Assembly: GCA_900541965.1 (NCBI GenBank)
Contig: UQLN01000004.1
Location: forward strand, 69,534-133,533
Origin: an uncultured Parabacteroides sp.
GTDB lineage: Bacteria > Bacteroidota > Bacteroidia > Bacteroidales > Tannerellaceae
Direction of reading: 5' to 3'
DNA length: 64,000 nt
The position numbers were made by a program, and so were the translations under genes. Under the pieces are notes generated by a model. That model searched no databases. It had not been told where the DNA came from and saw only the letters and a program-made list of their open reading frames with translations. Position 1 is the first letter of the stretch. Each line of letters opens with the position of its first letter. Below are positions 17,721 through 27,089 of the stretch, piece after piece.

Positions 17721-18100
17721 TATTATTGCCAGACACAGATTGAGTAAAGTTACAATGAAAGAGAAAATAAAACCGGTTGTAAACAATTCTTCACAAGTTG
17801 CAAAACTAATCATTAGCCCTACTTCCAAGAAGTGAACCTGCAAAATGCAACGTTTAACGCGTACGATTGAAATGTATACTGCCGGCCTTACATTGCGTAT
17901 CCATATTTTTGTATCATCATAAAGGACCGAACAAAAGTCATTTATTAGAAGTCACTGGATGTGGTATTCATAAGTATGGTTTTTGAAAATCATACTTATG
18001 ATTTCGGAAATTCATAACTATGAAAAAGAATAGGCGCTATTTTCCATGCAAGATTGTTTTCTAATTTCAACCGAAGTTTTCGTTTGAATAATGTTTTTTC
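17721..18100. other. Gap with hairpin and two very short frames
   Basis: About 380 nt separate convergent genes. Two short rightward frames (26 codons from the ATG at 17755; 25 codons from an ATG near 17850) show no recognisable product. An inverted repeat lies at 17969-18000. The DNA could be a decayed gene or an insertion scar. Confidence 0.5.
17969..18000. repeat. Perfect 10-bp inverted repeat
   Basis: CATAAGTATG (17969-17978) and its exact complement (17991-18000) flank a 12-nt T/A-rich loop. It could act as a bidirectional terminator for the convergent genes at 17720 and 18101, though there is no long T run. Confidence 0.6.
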
Positions 18101-18799
18101 CTATGGAAGGATTTCTTTTATTTCCTGTAGGGAAGTTACCGTGTAAGTCGGTTCGAAGCCTTTGGCAGGCAACTTGTCCGGGTTGAGCCAAATTTGGTCG
18201 ATACGGGAGTCGTGTGCGCCTACGATATCGGCTTCCCAGCAGTCGCCTATCATCAGGCTTTCCGAGCGGCGGGAATTGGTGTTGCGCAGGGCGTAGTCGA
18301 AGATTTCTTTATGGGGCTTCTGGATGCAGGCGTCTTCCGACAGGACCATCCGCTCGATATAAGGAGCCAGCCCGGAATTGATTAATTTTTTGGATTGGAC
18401 TTCGCGGAAGCCGTTCGAGAGAATGAATAGACGGTAAGAAGGGCGCAGGTATTCCAGTAATTCGATTGCTCCGGGTACCAGGCGGGTTTTGGTGGTGGTC
18501 CGTTGTAAAAATTCGCTGTTGATGGCGAGAGATGTTTTATCGTCTTCTATGCCTAACGGGCGCAGGACGTAGCGGAAACGGTCCACTATCAGGAATTGCT
18601 TGTCTATCTCCCCATTGCGATATTGTTTCCACAATAACATATTGTGGGGCCAGTATATGTCGAAAAACGCCTCGAATGAAGTATAATACCGCCCGAAATT
18701 GTGGGCGGTATATATTTCTTCAAGACATTCTTTATTATTATGGTACGTATCCCAAAGGGTATCGTCCAGGTCGATAAACAAACTCTTGTATCTTTTCAT
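18101..18799 (-). CDS. YjjG-family HAD nucleotidase
   Basis: The 232-residue protein carries all HAD motifs: IDLDDTLWDT at the N-terminus (nucleophile Asp11), LSNGF (motif II), a KPHKEIF lysine motif and IGDCWEADIVGA (motif IV). The cap and the long helix after motif I match the YjjG noncanonical pyrimidine nucleotidase family, which removes phosphate from damaged or non-standard dUMP-like nucleotides. Its ATG shares one base with the stop codon of the upstream lipoprotein gene, so translation is probably coupled. Last gene of a four-gene leftward operon. Confidence 0.85.
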   Translation of the reverse strand: MKRYKSLFIDLDDTLWDTYHNNKECLEEIYTAHNFGRYYTSFEAFFDIYWPHNMLLWKQYRNGEIDKQFLIVDRFRYVLRPLGIEDDKTSLAINSEFLQRTTTKTRLVPGAIELLEYLRPSYRLFILSNGFREVQSKKLINSGLAPYIERMVLSEDACIQKPHKEIFDYALRNTNSRRSESLMIGDCWEADIVGAHDSRIDQIWLNPDKLPAKGFEPTYTVTSLQEIKEILP

Positions 18800-19674
18800 T
18801 ATCCGACTACGATTACCAGATATTTGCCCAGACTCCAGAATGATTTGGGGTCTGTGATTTTCAATGTCAGGTTCCCGTCTTCGTCTTTTATAAATTCATA
18901 AGAACCGTCCGGATGGTTGGATTTCAGTTTTGCTTTTCCTGAGAACAGCGGAATTTCTTTTACTTCACGGATATCGATAGAAATGAAATAGTCCTTATTG
19001 AAATCACCTTCCAGTGCTTTGGATTTGGAGAATAAACCGCCTCCGGTAAGGATTTTCTGTTCTTTCAGTTCTTTAGTCGTGCCGAAGCAATAATAAGCCG
19101 TGTTCAACGCTTTGTCTTGCTCGTTCAATTTTTCAGACTGGGAAGCAGAAGTTGCGGCAAGATTTTCCACATCTTCATTCAGAGAGGAAACGATGGCATC
19201 CAGTTCCTGAATACGTACATTCTTTTTAGCCAGGTCTTCCTGCAGGGCAACAATCATTGTCGCTTTTTGGTCGAGCTCGGAGTTTAAACGCTGAATCGTC
19301 TTTTTCAAAGCGGATGATTGGATATTGCTATTCTTCAGTTTTGTTTCCAGCTCAGAGATTTGCTGACGGTTCTTTTTCAGCGTTTCGCTGATTAGCTGCA
19401 TGTTATCTTTAATACGTTCGCGGTTTGTTTTGCTCATTTCACCGCCGGTCTGTTGCTGTATAGTCAGATAATTTTCAGCATCACGAATGGACTGAATGTC
19501 TGTTTCCACATCATTCAGGGTGGCGATGATATCATTGATTTCCGCCACATTACGGGTGTTCTCTATTTTCAGAGAATCATTTTCTGCTTTCAGCTTTTTA
19601 TAATCTGCCGAATTTTGTCCGCAGGATGCCAGCATGGCTGTGCAGATACAAGCTGCAATAACTACTTTCTTCAT
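18799..19674 (-). CDS. Coiled-coil lipoprotein, Cbp1-like
   Basis: The 291-residue product has a lipoprotein signal (lipobox LASC, Cys 18), a long heptad-rich coiled coil (about 28-190) and a compact C-terminal domain (about 195-291) ending in YLVIVVG. It resembles the Bacteroides family annotated as Cbp1 collagen-binding glycoprotein adhesin; that link is from memory of the family and the adhesin role is not shown here. It sits 18 nt after rsmI and overlaps the YjjG gene by one base. An envelope structural role is equally possible. Confidence 0.65.
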   Translation of the reverse strand: MKKVVIAACICTAMLASCGQNSADYKKLKAENDSLKIENTRNVAEINDIIATLNDVETDIQSIRDAENYLTIQQQTGGEMSKTNRERIKDNMQLISETLKKNRQQISELETKLKNSNIQSSALKKTIQRLNSELDQKATMIVALQEDLAKKNVRIQELDAIVSSLNEDVENLAATSASQSEKLNEQDKALNTAYYCFGTTKELKEQKILTGGGLFSKSKALEGDFNKDYFISIDIREVKEIPLFSGKAKLKSNHPDGSYEFIKDEDGNLTLKITDPKSFWSLGKYLVIVVG

Positions 19675-19692
19675 GTTCTTTTTGTTTTTACG

Positions 19693-20397
19693 TTAAACAT
19701 CTTTTTCTCTCTCTTTGTCCTTTTTATCTTTTAAGCCTGCTAAAACAATAACAATTTCACCTTTCGGTTCGTTCACTGTGAAGTGGGAGGCTACCTCTTC
19801 AAGTGTTCCCCGGACAGTCTCTTCGTGCAGTTTGGATATTTCACGGGAAACCGAAACCTGCCGGTCGCTTCCGAAAAATTCGGCAAACTGGGTTAAAGTC
19901 TTAACCAGCCTGAAGGGGGATTCGTAGAAGATGATGGTACGGTTTTCTGTCGCCAGTTCTTTCAAGCGGGTTTGCCGTCCTTTTTTTTGTGGAAAGAAAC
20001 CTTCAAAACAGAATTTTTCATTGGGGAGTCCGGATGCTACCAATGCCGGAACAAATGCTGTTGCTCCCGGCAGGCATTCCACATCGACACCTTGCCGCAC
20101 ACATTCTCTTACCAGCATAAAACCCGGGTCGGAGATTGCCGGAGTGCCGGCATCGGATACAAGGGCGATATTTTCTCCCCCCTTAATACGGGATGCAATC
20201 TGTTCCACTGTTTTATGCTCGTTGAATTTGTGGTGGGATTGCATTTTGTTTTGTATTTCGAAATGCTTCAGCAGAAAACCGGTCGTCCGGGTATCTTCTG
20301 CCAAAATCAAGTCAGCTTCTTTCAATACGCGTATGGCACGGAAAGTCATATCTTCCAGGTTGCCAACGGGGGTGGGGACTACGGTTAATTTTGCCAT
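19693..20397 (-). CDS. rsmI: 16S rRNA (cytidine1402-2'-O)-methyltransferase RsmI
   Basis: The 234-residue protein has the RsmI hallmarks: TPVGNLEDMT near the start, ILAEDTRTTG, ALVSDAGTPAISDPG (the SAM-binding loop) and FCFEGFFP. RsmI 2'-O-methylates C1402 in the 16S rRNA decoding centre. It is slightly shorter than the E. coli enzyme and lacks much of the C-terminal extension, as is usual in Bacteroidetes. It begins 3 nt after the stop of the conserved gene at 20401-21156 and shares its operon. Confidence 0.92.
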   Translation of the reverse strand: MAKLTVVPTPVGNLEDMTFRAIRVLKEADLILAEDTRTTGFLLKHFEIQNKMQSHHKFNEHKTVEQIASRIKGGENIALVSDAGTPAISDPGFMLVRECVRQGVDVECLPGATAFVPALVASGLPNEKFCFEGFFPQKKGRQTRLKELATENRTIIFYESPFRLVKTLTQFAEFFGSDRQVSVSREISKLHEETVRGTLEEVASHFTVNEPKGEIVIVLAGLKDKKDKEREKDV

Positions 20398-20400
20398 AAT

Positions 20401-21156
20401 TCAGAGGAATCGTTTTTCAAGCAGTTTGATAAAATCGGAAACGGCTTCATCTTCAATATTCCATTTCAGCTCATTATTCAGGTAAGTGACCGAATCTTCA
20501 TAGGTATGAAGGTCATTCAAGTCGCTGATTACCCTGTTCATCCGTTCTTCGTCCCCTCCGAACAGTTCCCGGCGGAAACGGAAGCGGTCGTTCAGGCTGA
20601 ATGCTTTGCGGAAGTCGGAAAGGTTATTTTTTTCCAACAGGTCGTTGAGGAAAAGTCCGGAACGTTCGGCGTTCCCTTTGTGTACCGGTTCTTGTATAGG
20701 TTCCTGTACCTGTACTTGAACGGTTTCCTTAACTGCTGCTGCCATAGGTTCGGGAGTTTTGATTTCCGGCTCCGGCTGGACTTGAAGTATATCTTCGGCC
20801 TGTACTTGTTCCTGCACGGGCTCTGTTATTTCTTCTTCAAGTATTTCCGGTTTCACTTCAACAATCTGCCGGGTTTCCTGGATTTGGACATCCTTGACCG
20901 GGGCTTCCGGCATAGGAGCAGCCACTTGATTGGGGATGGACTGCAATAGTGCCTGATGTTCCTCCATTTGTTTGCGTAACATCTCTATCTGGGACGTTTC
21001 AAGGGAGTGGAGGTCCTTTAATATTTTGTGGGTGAGGTTGAATGTCTGTCCGAAGAAGGATGCCGGATATATTTCCGCATCCCGTATTCCGGCAATCAGT
21101 GTTTCAAGCTCTCTGATATCTAAAAGCAGATAATCTATTTTCTCTTTGTTAGCCAT
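20401..21156 (-). CDS. Conserved Bacteroidetes protein, unknown function
   Basis: The 251-residue protein has no signal peptide. A helical N-terminus (1-70) is followed by a low-complexity linker rich in Pro, Glu, Gln and Val (about 80-165) and a conserved C-terminal helical domain (about 170-251: FLNDLLEKNNLSDFRKAFSL, FRRELFGGDEERM, LKWNIEDEAV). I recognise it as a conserved hypothetical of the order but not its function. It heads a four-gene leftward operon with rsmI and has a -7 box at 21199-21206. Confidence 0.8.
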   Translation of the reverse strand: MANKEKIDYLLLDIRELETLIAGIRDAEIYPASFFGQTFNLTHKILKDLHSLETSQIEMLRKQMEEHQALLQSIPNQVAAPMPEAPVKDVQIQETRQIVEVKPEILEEEITEPVQEQVQAEDILQVQPEPEIKTPEPMAAAVKETVQVQVQEPIQEPVHKGNAERSGLFLNDLLEKNNLSDFRKAFSLNDRFRFRRELFGGDEERMNRVISDLNDLHTYEDSVTYLNNELKWNIEDEAVSDFIKLLEKRFL

Positions 21157-21198
21157 TATTTTTACCTTATTTCAGCCTATGTACTACTATAATAAAGG

Positions 21199-21206
21199 CA
21201 AAAATA
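21199..21206 (-). promoter_or_regulatory. -7 box (TATTTTTG) of the rsmI operon
   Basis: Minus-strand TATTTTTG matches TAnnTTTG and lies about 43 nt upstream of the ATG at 21156. Confidence 0.5.
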
Positions 21207-21232
21207 TACATTTCTTACTTATAGTACTATGA

Positions 21233-22657
21233 TTATGAGCTAAAATCTTCAAATTCATCCGGCAAATTGATTAGATAGAGGCGGTGTGTCGCACGGGTAA
21301 TCGCTGTGTAGAGCCAGCGGTAGAAATCTTCCCCCAGCATCTCTTCCGTAATATAGCCGATGTCGAGGAATACGTTCATCCATTGTCCGCCCTGGGCTTT
21401 GTGGCAGGTTACGGCATAGGCATATTTCACTTGGAGCACATTATAATAAGGGTCTACTTTCATTTTTTTCATCTTGCCCGCTTTGGTCGGGATGTCTGAA
21501 TAGTCTTCGAGTATGGTGTAAAACAGTTTGTCGTTTAATTCTTTGGGGAGTGCGGGGCTGTCTGTTTGCAAAGTGTCCAGTAATATCTTGACATCCATTT
21601 CCAAGTCATAGTCCTGAAAACGTACGCTGACATCGGCAAACCGGAAACCGTACATTTCAGTCGTACGGCGGACACGCAGCACTTGTATGATTTCACCATT
21701 GGCGATAAAATCCATTTCTTTACAGCCGGTAGTCCAGAAATAGTTGTTTTTGGCAACCATCAGCCGGTCGCCGGAAGAAAGTTCCTCTTCCCGGTAGAGG
21801 ATGCGGTTGCGGATGCCATTATTATAAATAGTTGCACGTTTGTTGGAACGCGTGATAATTATGGTGTCTTCTATTCCGTCGCGGCTATAGGCGGCAGAGA
21901 TTTCCTCTATCAGGTCTTCACCCCCGATTTTGCGAAAGTCGGAAAATCCTTTTAGTTTTAATTTAGGAAATATTTCGACCTCATTATTGCGCAGTGCATC
22001 GCGAAGGCGGGTCGCATTAAAAAGGATTCCGGAATCTCCTTCTTGCCGTACGACTTGAGTGAGGGCAATTTCTGTCACGTTTAGATTATATCCCTTGAGT
22101 ATGTCGGGGTTTAGTGCCGGGCTTTCGGTCTGCGAAACCGGGGGAAGCTGTGCCACGTCGCCCATAAGAATAAGGCGGCAGTTTTCACCGGAATATACAT
22201 ATTGAATCAGGTCGTCGAGCAGGCGCCCTGTTCCGAAAATAAAAGAGTCGACCCCATCATTTGCTATCATGGAGGCTTCGTCTACAATAAAAATAGTATC
22301 TTTGTGCAAGTTATCGGTAGGCAGGAATCCGGTAGGTTCGTTGGAAAAAGCTTTTTGCCTGTAAATTTTTTTATGGATGGTAAACGCTTTTTGTCCGGCA
22401 TAGTTGGAAAAGACTTTTGCCGCACGTCCGGTAGGTGCCAGTAAGATGGATTTTTGCTGTAAGTCGGCCATGGTTTTGACAAGCGCTCCGACCAGAGATG
22501 TTTTCCCCGTACCGGCATATCCTTTCATTAGAAACAAGGTGTTTGTATCGGTCGAAAGCAGGAAATCCGACAAGGCATTGAGGGCGAAAAGCTGGTCTTT
22601 TGTCGGGTTATACGGAAAATTCTGTCTAATTTGGCTGCTTAAATAACTATTTATCAT
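21233..22657 (-). CDS. RecD-like ATP-dependent DNA helicase
   Basis: The 474-residue protein is a superfamily 1B helicase: Q-motif region YNPTKDQLFAL, Walker A GYAGTGKTS (about 45-53), LLAPTGRAAKV (motif Ia), IVDEASM (Walker B), LILMGDVAQLPPV (motif III) and the C-terminal ATCHKAQGGQW and YTAITRATHRLYLI (motifs V and VI). It lacks the N-terminal extension of RecD2 and has no RecBC partner nearby, as in the stand-alone RecD-like/Dda-type helicases of Bacteroidetes. It is probably used in repair or fork processing. It is divergent from the unit beginning at 22750. Confidence 0.85.
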   Translation of the reverse strand: MINSYLSSQIRQNFPYNPTKDQLFALNALSDFLLSTDTNTLFLMKGYAGTGKTSLVGALVKTMADLQQKSILLAPTGRAAKVFSNYAGQKAFTIHKKIYRQKAFSNEPTGFLPTDNLHKDTIFIVDEASMIANDGVDSFIFGTGRLLDDLIQYVYSGENCRLILMGDVAQLPPVSQTESPALNPDILKGYNLNVTEIALTQVVRQEGDSGILFNATRLRDALRNNEVEIFPKLKLKGFSDFRKIGGEDLIEEISAAYSRDGIEDTIIITRSNKRATIYNNGIRNRILYREEELSSGDRLMVAKNNYFWTTGCKEMDFIANGEIIQVLRVRRTTEMYGFRFADVSVRFQDYDLEMDVKILLDTLQTDSPALPKELNDKLFYTILEDYSDIPTKAGKMKKMKVDPYYNVLQVKYAYAVTCHKAQGGQWMNVFLDIGYITEEMLGEDFYRWLYTAITRATHRLYLINLPDEFEDFSS

Positions 22658-22708
22658 TTTGTTTATAATAATTTTCGCTATAAAGGTAGTGTATTAAATA
22701 TTCTTTTT

Positions 22709-22716
22709 TAAATTTG
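22709..22716 (+). promoter_or_regulatory. -7 box (TAAATTTG) of the rsmD unit
   Basis: TAAATTTG fits TAnnTTTG, 34 nt before the ATG at 22750. It shows that an in-frame TTG at 22714 cannot be the start. Confidence 0.6.
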
Positions 22717-22749
22717 CCGAACGAAATAAATTCAAAAAATATACAAACC

Positions 22750-23379
22750 ATGAAAGTTACATTGAGGATTTTATTGACAGTGGCAGTGTTGCTGCTCGGG
22801 TACATGTGCTACAGGAGTATTATGACTCCGATTGAGTTTAATAAAGAAAAAGATCTTCGTGAAAATGCAATTAAAGAGCGTTTGATCGATATTCGTAAAG
22901 CTCAGATCGAGTATAAGAACAAGTACAAAGTACATGCAGCAAACTTTGATGAATTGGCTAAGTTCTTGAAAGATGACAAATTGCCGTTCCTTATCAAAGA
23001 AGGTGTTTTGACTGATGAACAGTTAGAAAAAGGTATGACGGAAAAAGAAGCCGTGAAGAAAGGTTTGATTAAACGTGATACTGTTTGGGTAACTGCAGTA
23101 GATACACTGTTCGGTGCCAACTATAATGTAGCAGATATGCGTAATGTTCCGTATACGAATGTTCAGTTCTCTATGGATACTGCCACTTTGACTTCCGGTT
23201 CAGGTTATACTGTAAAGGTGTTCCAGTGCGGTGTCTTATATGACGATTATCTGGGTGACTTAAACAAACAATTAGTGTTCAACTTGAAAGATAAGGCTGA
23301 AAAAACTAATAAATACCCGGGTCTGCGCGTAGGTTCATTGGAAGAAATTAATAATAACGCCGGTAACTGGGAAAATTAA
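22750..23379 (+). CDS. Conserved membrane-anchored protein, unknown function
   Basis: Start set at the ATG at 22750 because the -7 box overlaps the longer frame. The 209-residue product has one N-terminal membrane span (about 6-22), a helix of charged residues (about 32-60, ENAIKERLIDIRKAQIEYK) and a soluble, probably periplasmic, domain. The layout, a single span leading into a long helix, resembles pseudopilins but lacks a prepilin cleavage site. It is cotranscribed with the DUF3822 gene and rsmD (11-nt gap). I recognise it as a conserved Bacteroides hypothetical only. Confidence 0.8.
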   Translation: MKVTLRILLTVAVLLLGYMCYRSIMTPIEFNKEKDLRENAIKERLIDIRKAQIEYKNKYKVHAANFDELAKFLKDDKLPFLIKEGVLTDEQLEKGMTEKEAVKKGLIKRDTVWVTAVDTLFGANYNVADMRNVPYTNVQFSMDTATLTSGSGYTVKVFQCGVLYDDYLGDLNKQLVFNLKDKAEKTNKYPGLRVGSLEEINNNAGNWEN

Positions 23380-23390
23380 GAAACAGTTTT

Positions 23391-24218
23391 ATGATTATCA
23401 GTGTGCCCGACCAGTTGACTGCTGATAATTCGGAAAAATATACAATGTCCATCCGGCTTCGGTCGGGTGGACTTTCTTTTTCGGGTTATAGCCCTTCGGT
23501 TAGCGAAAGTTTCTTTTTCAGAGACGTTGAGTTTGACCGGACAAAACCTTATGTTTCTTCTCTGAAAGAGTTTTTCTTTGAAAATGATTTCCTTACTTAT
23601 TTATATAAGCGTATCCATGTGGTTAGCGTATCTCCCCAATATACACTGGTGCCTGAAGCTGTTTTTGAGGAGAAGCGGAAGCAGGAGTTGTTATCTTTTG
23701 CCTTTTTCTCACCGGAGGAACGTTGTTTGGATAATTATTTGGAAGATGAGGATGCAGAACTTCTGTTTGGAATGAATGAAGAAGTCTATGAGTTTTGTTG
23801 CCGTTCTTTGGTAAGCCCGCGTTTTGTGCATCATCTCTCTCCGCTGTTGTCTCTTTGGAAGAAGCAGAGCCGTTCGCGAATCCCCAAACAACTGTATGTA
23901 GTGTTGCAACGGAAAATGATGGATGTGGCATGTTATGCACAAGGGGAGCTGTTATTTGTCAATTCGTTTGAATATGAGCAGCCGGACGATATTCTGTATT
24001 ATATATTATATGTATGGAAACAGACAGGCATGGACCAGCGTAAAGACCAGTTGAGAATTTTCGGTCAGGCTGATTTCAGGAATGCGGTAACAAGTACTTT
24101 ACGAAATTATTTACAATATATCGATCCTTTGGAGATGCCTTCCGAAGCCTATTTGCTTGGTCCGGAAATAGTGCAGGCTCCCTTGGATTTAACAGCATTG
24201 TTTTTATGCGAATTATAA
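23391..24218 (+). CDS. DUF3822 family protein
   Basis: The 275-residue protein opens with an ISVPDQLTADNSEKYTMSIRL segment and has an overall mixed alpha/beta layout seen in DUF3822, which is next to rsmD throughout Bacteroidetes. The fold has been compared with the actin/ASKHA family, but no function is established. Its last 13 nt overlap the start of rsmD, so the two are translationally coupled. No signal peptide is present, so it is cytoplasmic. Confidence 0.8.
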   Translation: MIISVPDQLTADNSEKYTMSIRLRSGGLSFSGYSPSVSESFFFRDVEFDRTKPYVSSLKEFFFENDFLTYLYKRIHVVSVSPQYTLVPEAVFEEKRKQELLSFAFFSPEERCLDNYLEDEDAELLFGMNEEVYEFCCRSLVSPRFVHHLSPLLSLWKKQSRSRIPKQLYVVLQRKMMDVACYAQGELLFVNSFEYEQPDDILYYILYVWKQTGMDQRKDQLRIFGQADFRNAVTSTLRNYLQYIDPLEMPSEAYLLGPEIVQAPLDLTALFLCEL

Positions 24219-24763
24219 GTGGTATATATGGAAGAAGACGGTTTGACGTGCCGTCTACATTCAGTGCGCGCCCGACAACGGATTTTGCCAAAGAGAATCT
24301 TTTCAATGTGCTTTCCAACCTGACAGATTTGGAAGGGGCGGATGCTCTTGATTTGTTTGCCGGGACCGGTAGTATCTCATTTGAGTTGCTTTCACGTGAA
24401 TGCCGTAGTGTAACGGCTGTAGAAAAGAATAACCAACATGCTTCTTTTATTGCTAAAGTAGCCAAAGAATTGAAAACGGAATCATTACATCTGATACGTG
24501 GAGATGTGTTCCGCTATTTAAGTTCGGCTCCCATGCAAAGTTTCGACTTTATTTTTGCCGATCCTCCCTATGCGCTAAAAGAACTTCCGGAAATTCCCCG
24601 CCTGGTGTTTGAACGCGACCTGTTGCGTGAAGATGGAATTTTCGTAATGGAGCATCCGAAGGAATATGATTTTTCCGAACTACCTTACTTTTATCAGCGT
24701 AGAATATACGGTTCTGTTAATTTCAGTATTTTTATTAAAGAAGAGGAGAAAACAAACGCATAA
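24206..24763 (+). CDS. rsmD: 16S rRNA (guanine966-N2)-methyltransferase RsmD
   Basis: The 185-residue protein matches RsmD: MRIISGIYGRRR, RPTTDFAKENLFNVL, the SAM motif LDLFAGTGSISFE and the catalytic DPPY motif in FADPPYAL. It methylates N2 of G966 in 16S rRNA during 30S assembly. It overlaps the DUF3822 gene at its 5' end and the convergent cardiolipin synthase gene by 29 nt at its 3' end. Confidence 0.93.
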   Translation: MRIISGIYGRRRFDVPSTFSARPTTDFAKENLFNVLSNLTDLEGADALDLFAGTGSISFELLSRECRSVTAVEKNNQHASFIAKVAKELKTESLHLIRGDVFRYLSSAPMQSFDFIFADPPYALKELPEIPRLVFERDLLREDGIFVMEHPKEYDFSELPYFYQRRIYGSVNFSIFIKEEEKTNA

Positions 24764-26180
24764 ATGATTCTGCGAGACGCTGTTTTAACGGGCGTCTTAA
24801 CCATCGTGTAGGAACCAGCCGTTCACAATGGTGCATGTCATACATGAATACCTTTCTCATTTGTTTGGCAAATGCCGGTTGGTATACAAAGGCATTGATT
24901 TCGAAATTGTGTTCGAAACTGCGGAAGTCCATATTCGCAGAACCTATGCAGGTTACGGCATCGTCGGTCACCAATAATTTGGAGTGCAGGAACCCCGGTT
25001 TGTAGAAATAAACCTTTACTCCGGCTTTTACCATTTCATCAATAAATGAATGAGTAGCCATATTTGCCGTACGGGTGTCCGAACGTTTGGGCAACATCAG
25101 TCTTACATCGATACCTCCCAATGCCGAGGTTTGCAGAGCTTGATTCAATCCTTCGGTAGGAAGAAAGTAAGGAGTCTGTATAAAGATATATTTTTTCGCA
25201 TTGGCAATCATGAATATATAAGCCTGTAGCAAAATTCGCCATTGGCCGACCGGCCCGCTGGTGGCAATTTGCATGATGTTGTCTTCACTGTAGACAGGGA
25301 CAGGCGGATAATAGGTCTTTGCATTTAGTAATTGTTTGCTAACGACATACCAATCTATCAGGAATGCTGCCTGTAATCCATGAACCCCTTTACCTGTAAT
25401 TTTGAAATGAGTATCTCTCCACGTGCCCCAGTCGGTTCCTTTTTCGTATCTGTCTGCGATATTCATTCCTCCCATAAAACCTACTTTTCCGTCTATTACT
25501 ACGATTTTCCGGTGGTTCCGGTAGTTTACCTTACTCGTCAGGACGGGGAATGCCACTTTCAGGAAGGCATATACTTCTATGCCTGCATCTTTCATTTCTT
25601 TAAAAAATTTCTCTTTTACTTTCCAGCAACCTACATCATCATACAATACACGTACTTCGACACCTTCTTTGGCTTTGGCTATCAATAGTTCTTTGATTAC
25701 ATTGCCTATCTTGTCGTCACAGAAGATATAGTATTGCAGATGGATATGGTGGGTCGCTTTTTCTATTTCACTAATCAGGTCGCGGAATTTGTCGCTCCCG
25801 TTTGTATAGATGCTCATATCACTGCCATACAAGAGTGAAGACTGGTTGCTGTTTGCCAATAGAGTAACCAGGGGCTGGTAAGGGGCCGGAACGGAACAGG
25901 CATCCTGCGGCAGATTACCGTCGTGGGGACGCCTCATGATACGTTTATAGGTACGACGTGAAATGATACGCTGTTTCCGGTTGTCTTGCCCGAAAAAAAA
26001 GTAGAAGATAAGTCCGATACCGGGAGTGAGAAGAAGTACGATTACCCAGGGTATGGTTTTTAGCGGATTCCGGTTTTCGGCAATAATAACCAGAACGAGC
26101 CCCAGAATAGTAACAGAATATAATATGATAAATATTATACCTGCTATCCATTGAATGTGTATTTGTATGGCTGCTAACAT
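24735..26180 (-). CDS. cls: Cardiolipin synthase (phospholipase D family)
   Basis: The 481-residue protein has two N-terminal membrane spans (about 10-32 and 40-62) and two HKD catalytic motifs, HRKIVVIDGKVGFMGG (about 223) and HSKLLVTDDAVTCIGSANMD (about 399). This is the standard cardiolipin synthase plan: two phosphatidylglycerol molecules are condensed to cardiolipin at the inner membrane. Length is usual. The 3' end overlaps convergent rsmD. A TATCTTTA sequence near 26209-26216 on the minus strand could be its -7 box. Confidence 0.92.
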   Translation of the reverse strand: MLAAIQIHIQWIAGIIFIILYSVTILGLVLVIIAENRNPLKTIPWVIVLLLTPGIGLIFYFFFGQDNRKQRIISRRTYKRIMRRPHDGNLPQDACSVPAPYQPLVTLLANSNQSSLLYGSDMSIYTNGSDKFRDLISEIEKATHHIHLQYYIFCDDKIGNVIKELLIAKAKEGVEVRVLYDDVGCWKVKEKFFKEMKDAGIEVYAFLKVAFPVLTSKVNYRNHRKIVVIDGKVGFMGGMNIADRYEKGTDWGTWRDTHFKITGKGVHGLQAAFLIDWYVVSKQLLNAKTYYPPVPVYSEDNIMQIATSGPVGQWRILLQAYIFMIANAKKYIFIQTPYFLPTEGLNQALQTSALGGIDVRLMLPKRSDTRTANMATHSFIDEMVKAGVKVYFYKPGFLHSKLLVTDDAVTCIGSANMDFRSFEHNFEINAFVYQPAFAKQMRKVFMYDMHHCERLVPTRWLRRPLKQRLAESFMRLFSPLL

Positions 26181-26517
26181 TACCCGCTGCTTATTCTGTC
26201 ATTTCCGAGTAAAGATATATATCTAATTTGTAAATAACAAGTGACTGCCTGCAAATTTCCTTATCTATACAGGCAGGAATAAAAGTCTGGTTATAAGAAC
26301 ATGCCTGCTTTTCCAAAGTTCTAATAAAGTAGGCATTAACTGCAAAAGTAGACGGTAAAAGTGTCATTTTTTATATGAGTTTGAGATTACTGAAATAAAT
26401 AGAGCGGCTATGAGAACAACGCCCGTTGAAGTTGAAACATTTACCTATTATCGAAGGTTTATATTCTATGTACCTTTGCCTCTTAATAAAAAGATACAAA
26501 CTGAGTATTAAAATTAT
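26181..26517. other. Divergent gap before DUF3575 gene
   Basis: About 340 nt between cls (leftward) and the DUF3575 gene. It contains an interrupted GCCTG/CAGGC inverted repeat near 26246-26275 and the rightward -7 box at 26471. No ORF. Confidence 0.55.
26471..26478 (+). promoter_or_regulatory. -7 box (TACCTTTG) of the DUF3575-DUF3868 operon
   Basis: TACCTTTG matches TAnnTTTG, about 45 nt before the start codons at 26518/26524. Confidence 0.6.
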
Positions 26518-26523
26518 ATGTAT

Positions 26524-27081
26524 ATGAAGAAAGTACTTTTCCTTTTTTTACTTCTGTCGTGTATGACGAATGCCTATGGACAGAAGTTTGCGGTAAAGTC
26601 CAATTTGCTTTATGATGCTACAGCAACAATCAATCTGGGTGTTGAGGTGGGGCTAAGCAAAAAGTGGACATTGGATCTGTCCGGTAATTATAATGGATGG
26701 AAGCTTGGCGAAGAAGCCCGTTTGAAGCATTGGATGATCCAGCCGGAAGTACGCTATTGGTTATGCGAGAGGTTTGACGGACATTTCTTCGGTCTGCATC
26801 CTTTTTATGCTGATTATAATGTCGGAGGATTAAAATTTCTCGGAGGTAATATTAAGGAAAACCGTTATCAGGGTGATTTGTATGGTGTAGGTATCGGGTA
26901 CGGTTACCAATGGTTGCTTGGTAACCGCTGGAGTATGGAAGCTGAGATCGGTGTCGGTTGGGCACATCTGAAATATGACAAGTATCCATGTGCGACTTGT
27001 GGTTCTGTTTTGGCAACAGAGTCGAAGAATTATTTCGGCGTAACGAAAGCCGCTCTATCTATTATTTACTTTTTTAAATAA
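26524..27081 (+). CDS. DUF3575 outer-membrane protein
   Basis: Start at 26524 gives a clean signal peptide (MKKVLFLFLLLSC..., cleavage after AYG); 26518 adds two residues. The mature part, about 165 residues, begins FAVKSNLLYDATATINLGVEVG and shows alternating strands with aromatic ends, closing with SIIYFFK; this is DUF3575, a small outer-membrane barrel family. In Bacteroides, DUF3575 and DUF3868 genes are often paired and found next to fimbrillin genes, suggesting a role in pilus assembly, but the nearest pilin here is 11 kb away. Confidence 0.8.
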   Translation: MKKVLFLFLLLSCMTNAYGQKFAVKSNLLYDATATINLGVEVGLSKKWTLDLSGNYNGWKLGEEARLKHWMIQPEVRYWLCERFDGHFFGLHPFYADYNVGGLKFLGGNIKENRYQGDLYGVGIGYGYQWLLGNRWSMEAEIGVGWAHLKYDKYPCATCGSVLATESKNYFGVTKAALSIIYFFK

Positions 27082-27089
27082 CAAGAGCT

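Noticed and set aside
17755..17925. Two consecutive short frames (26 and 25 codons) after the propeller gene
   Set aside because: Too short and without recognisable features or ribosome-binding evidence; noted in the gap entry only.
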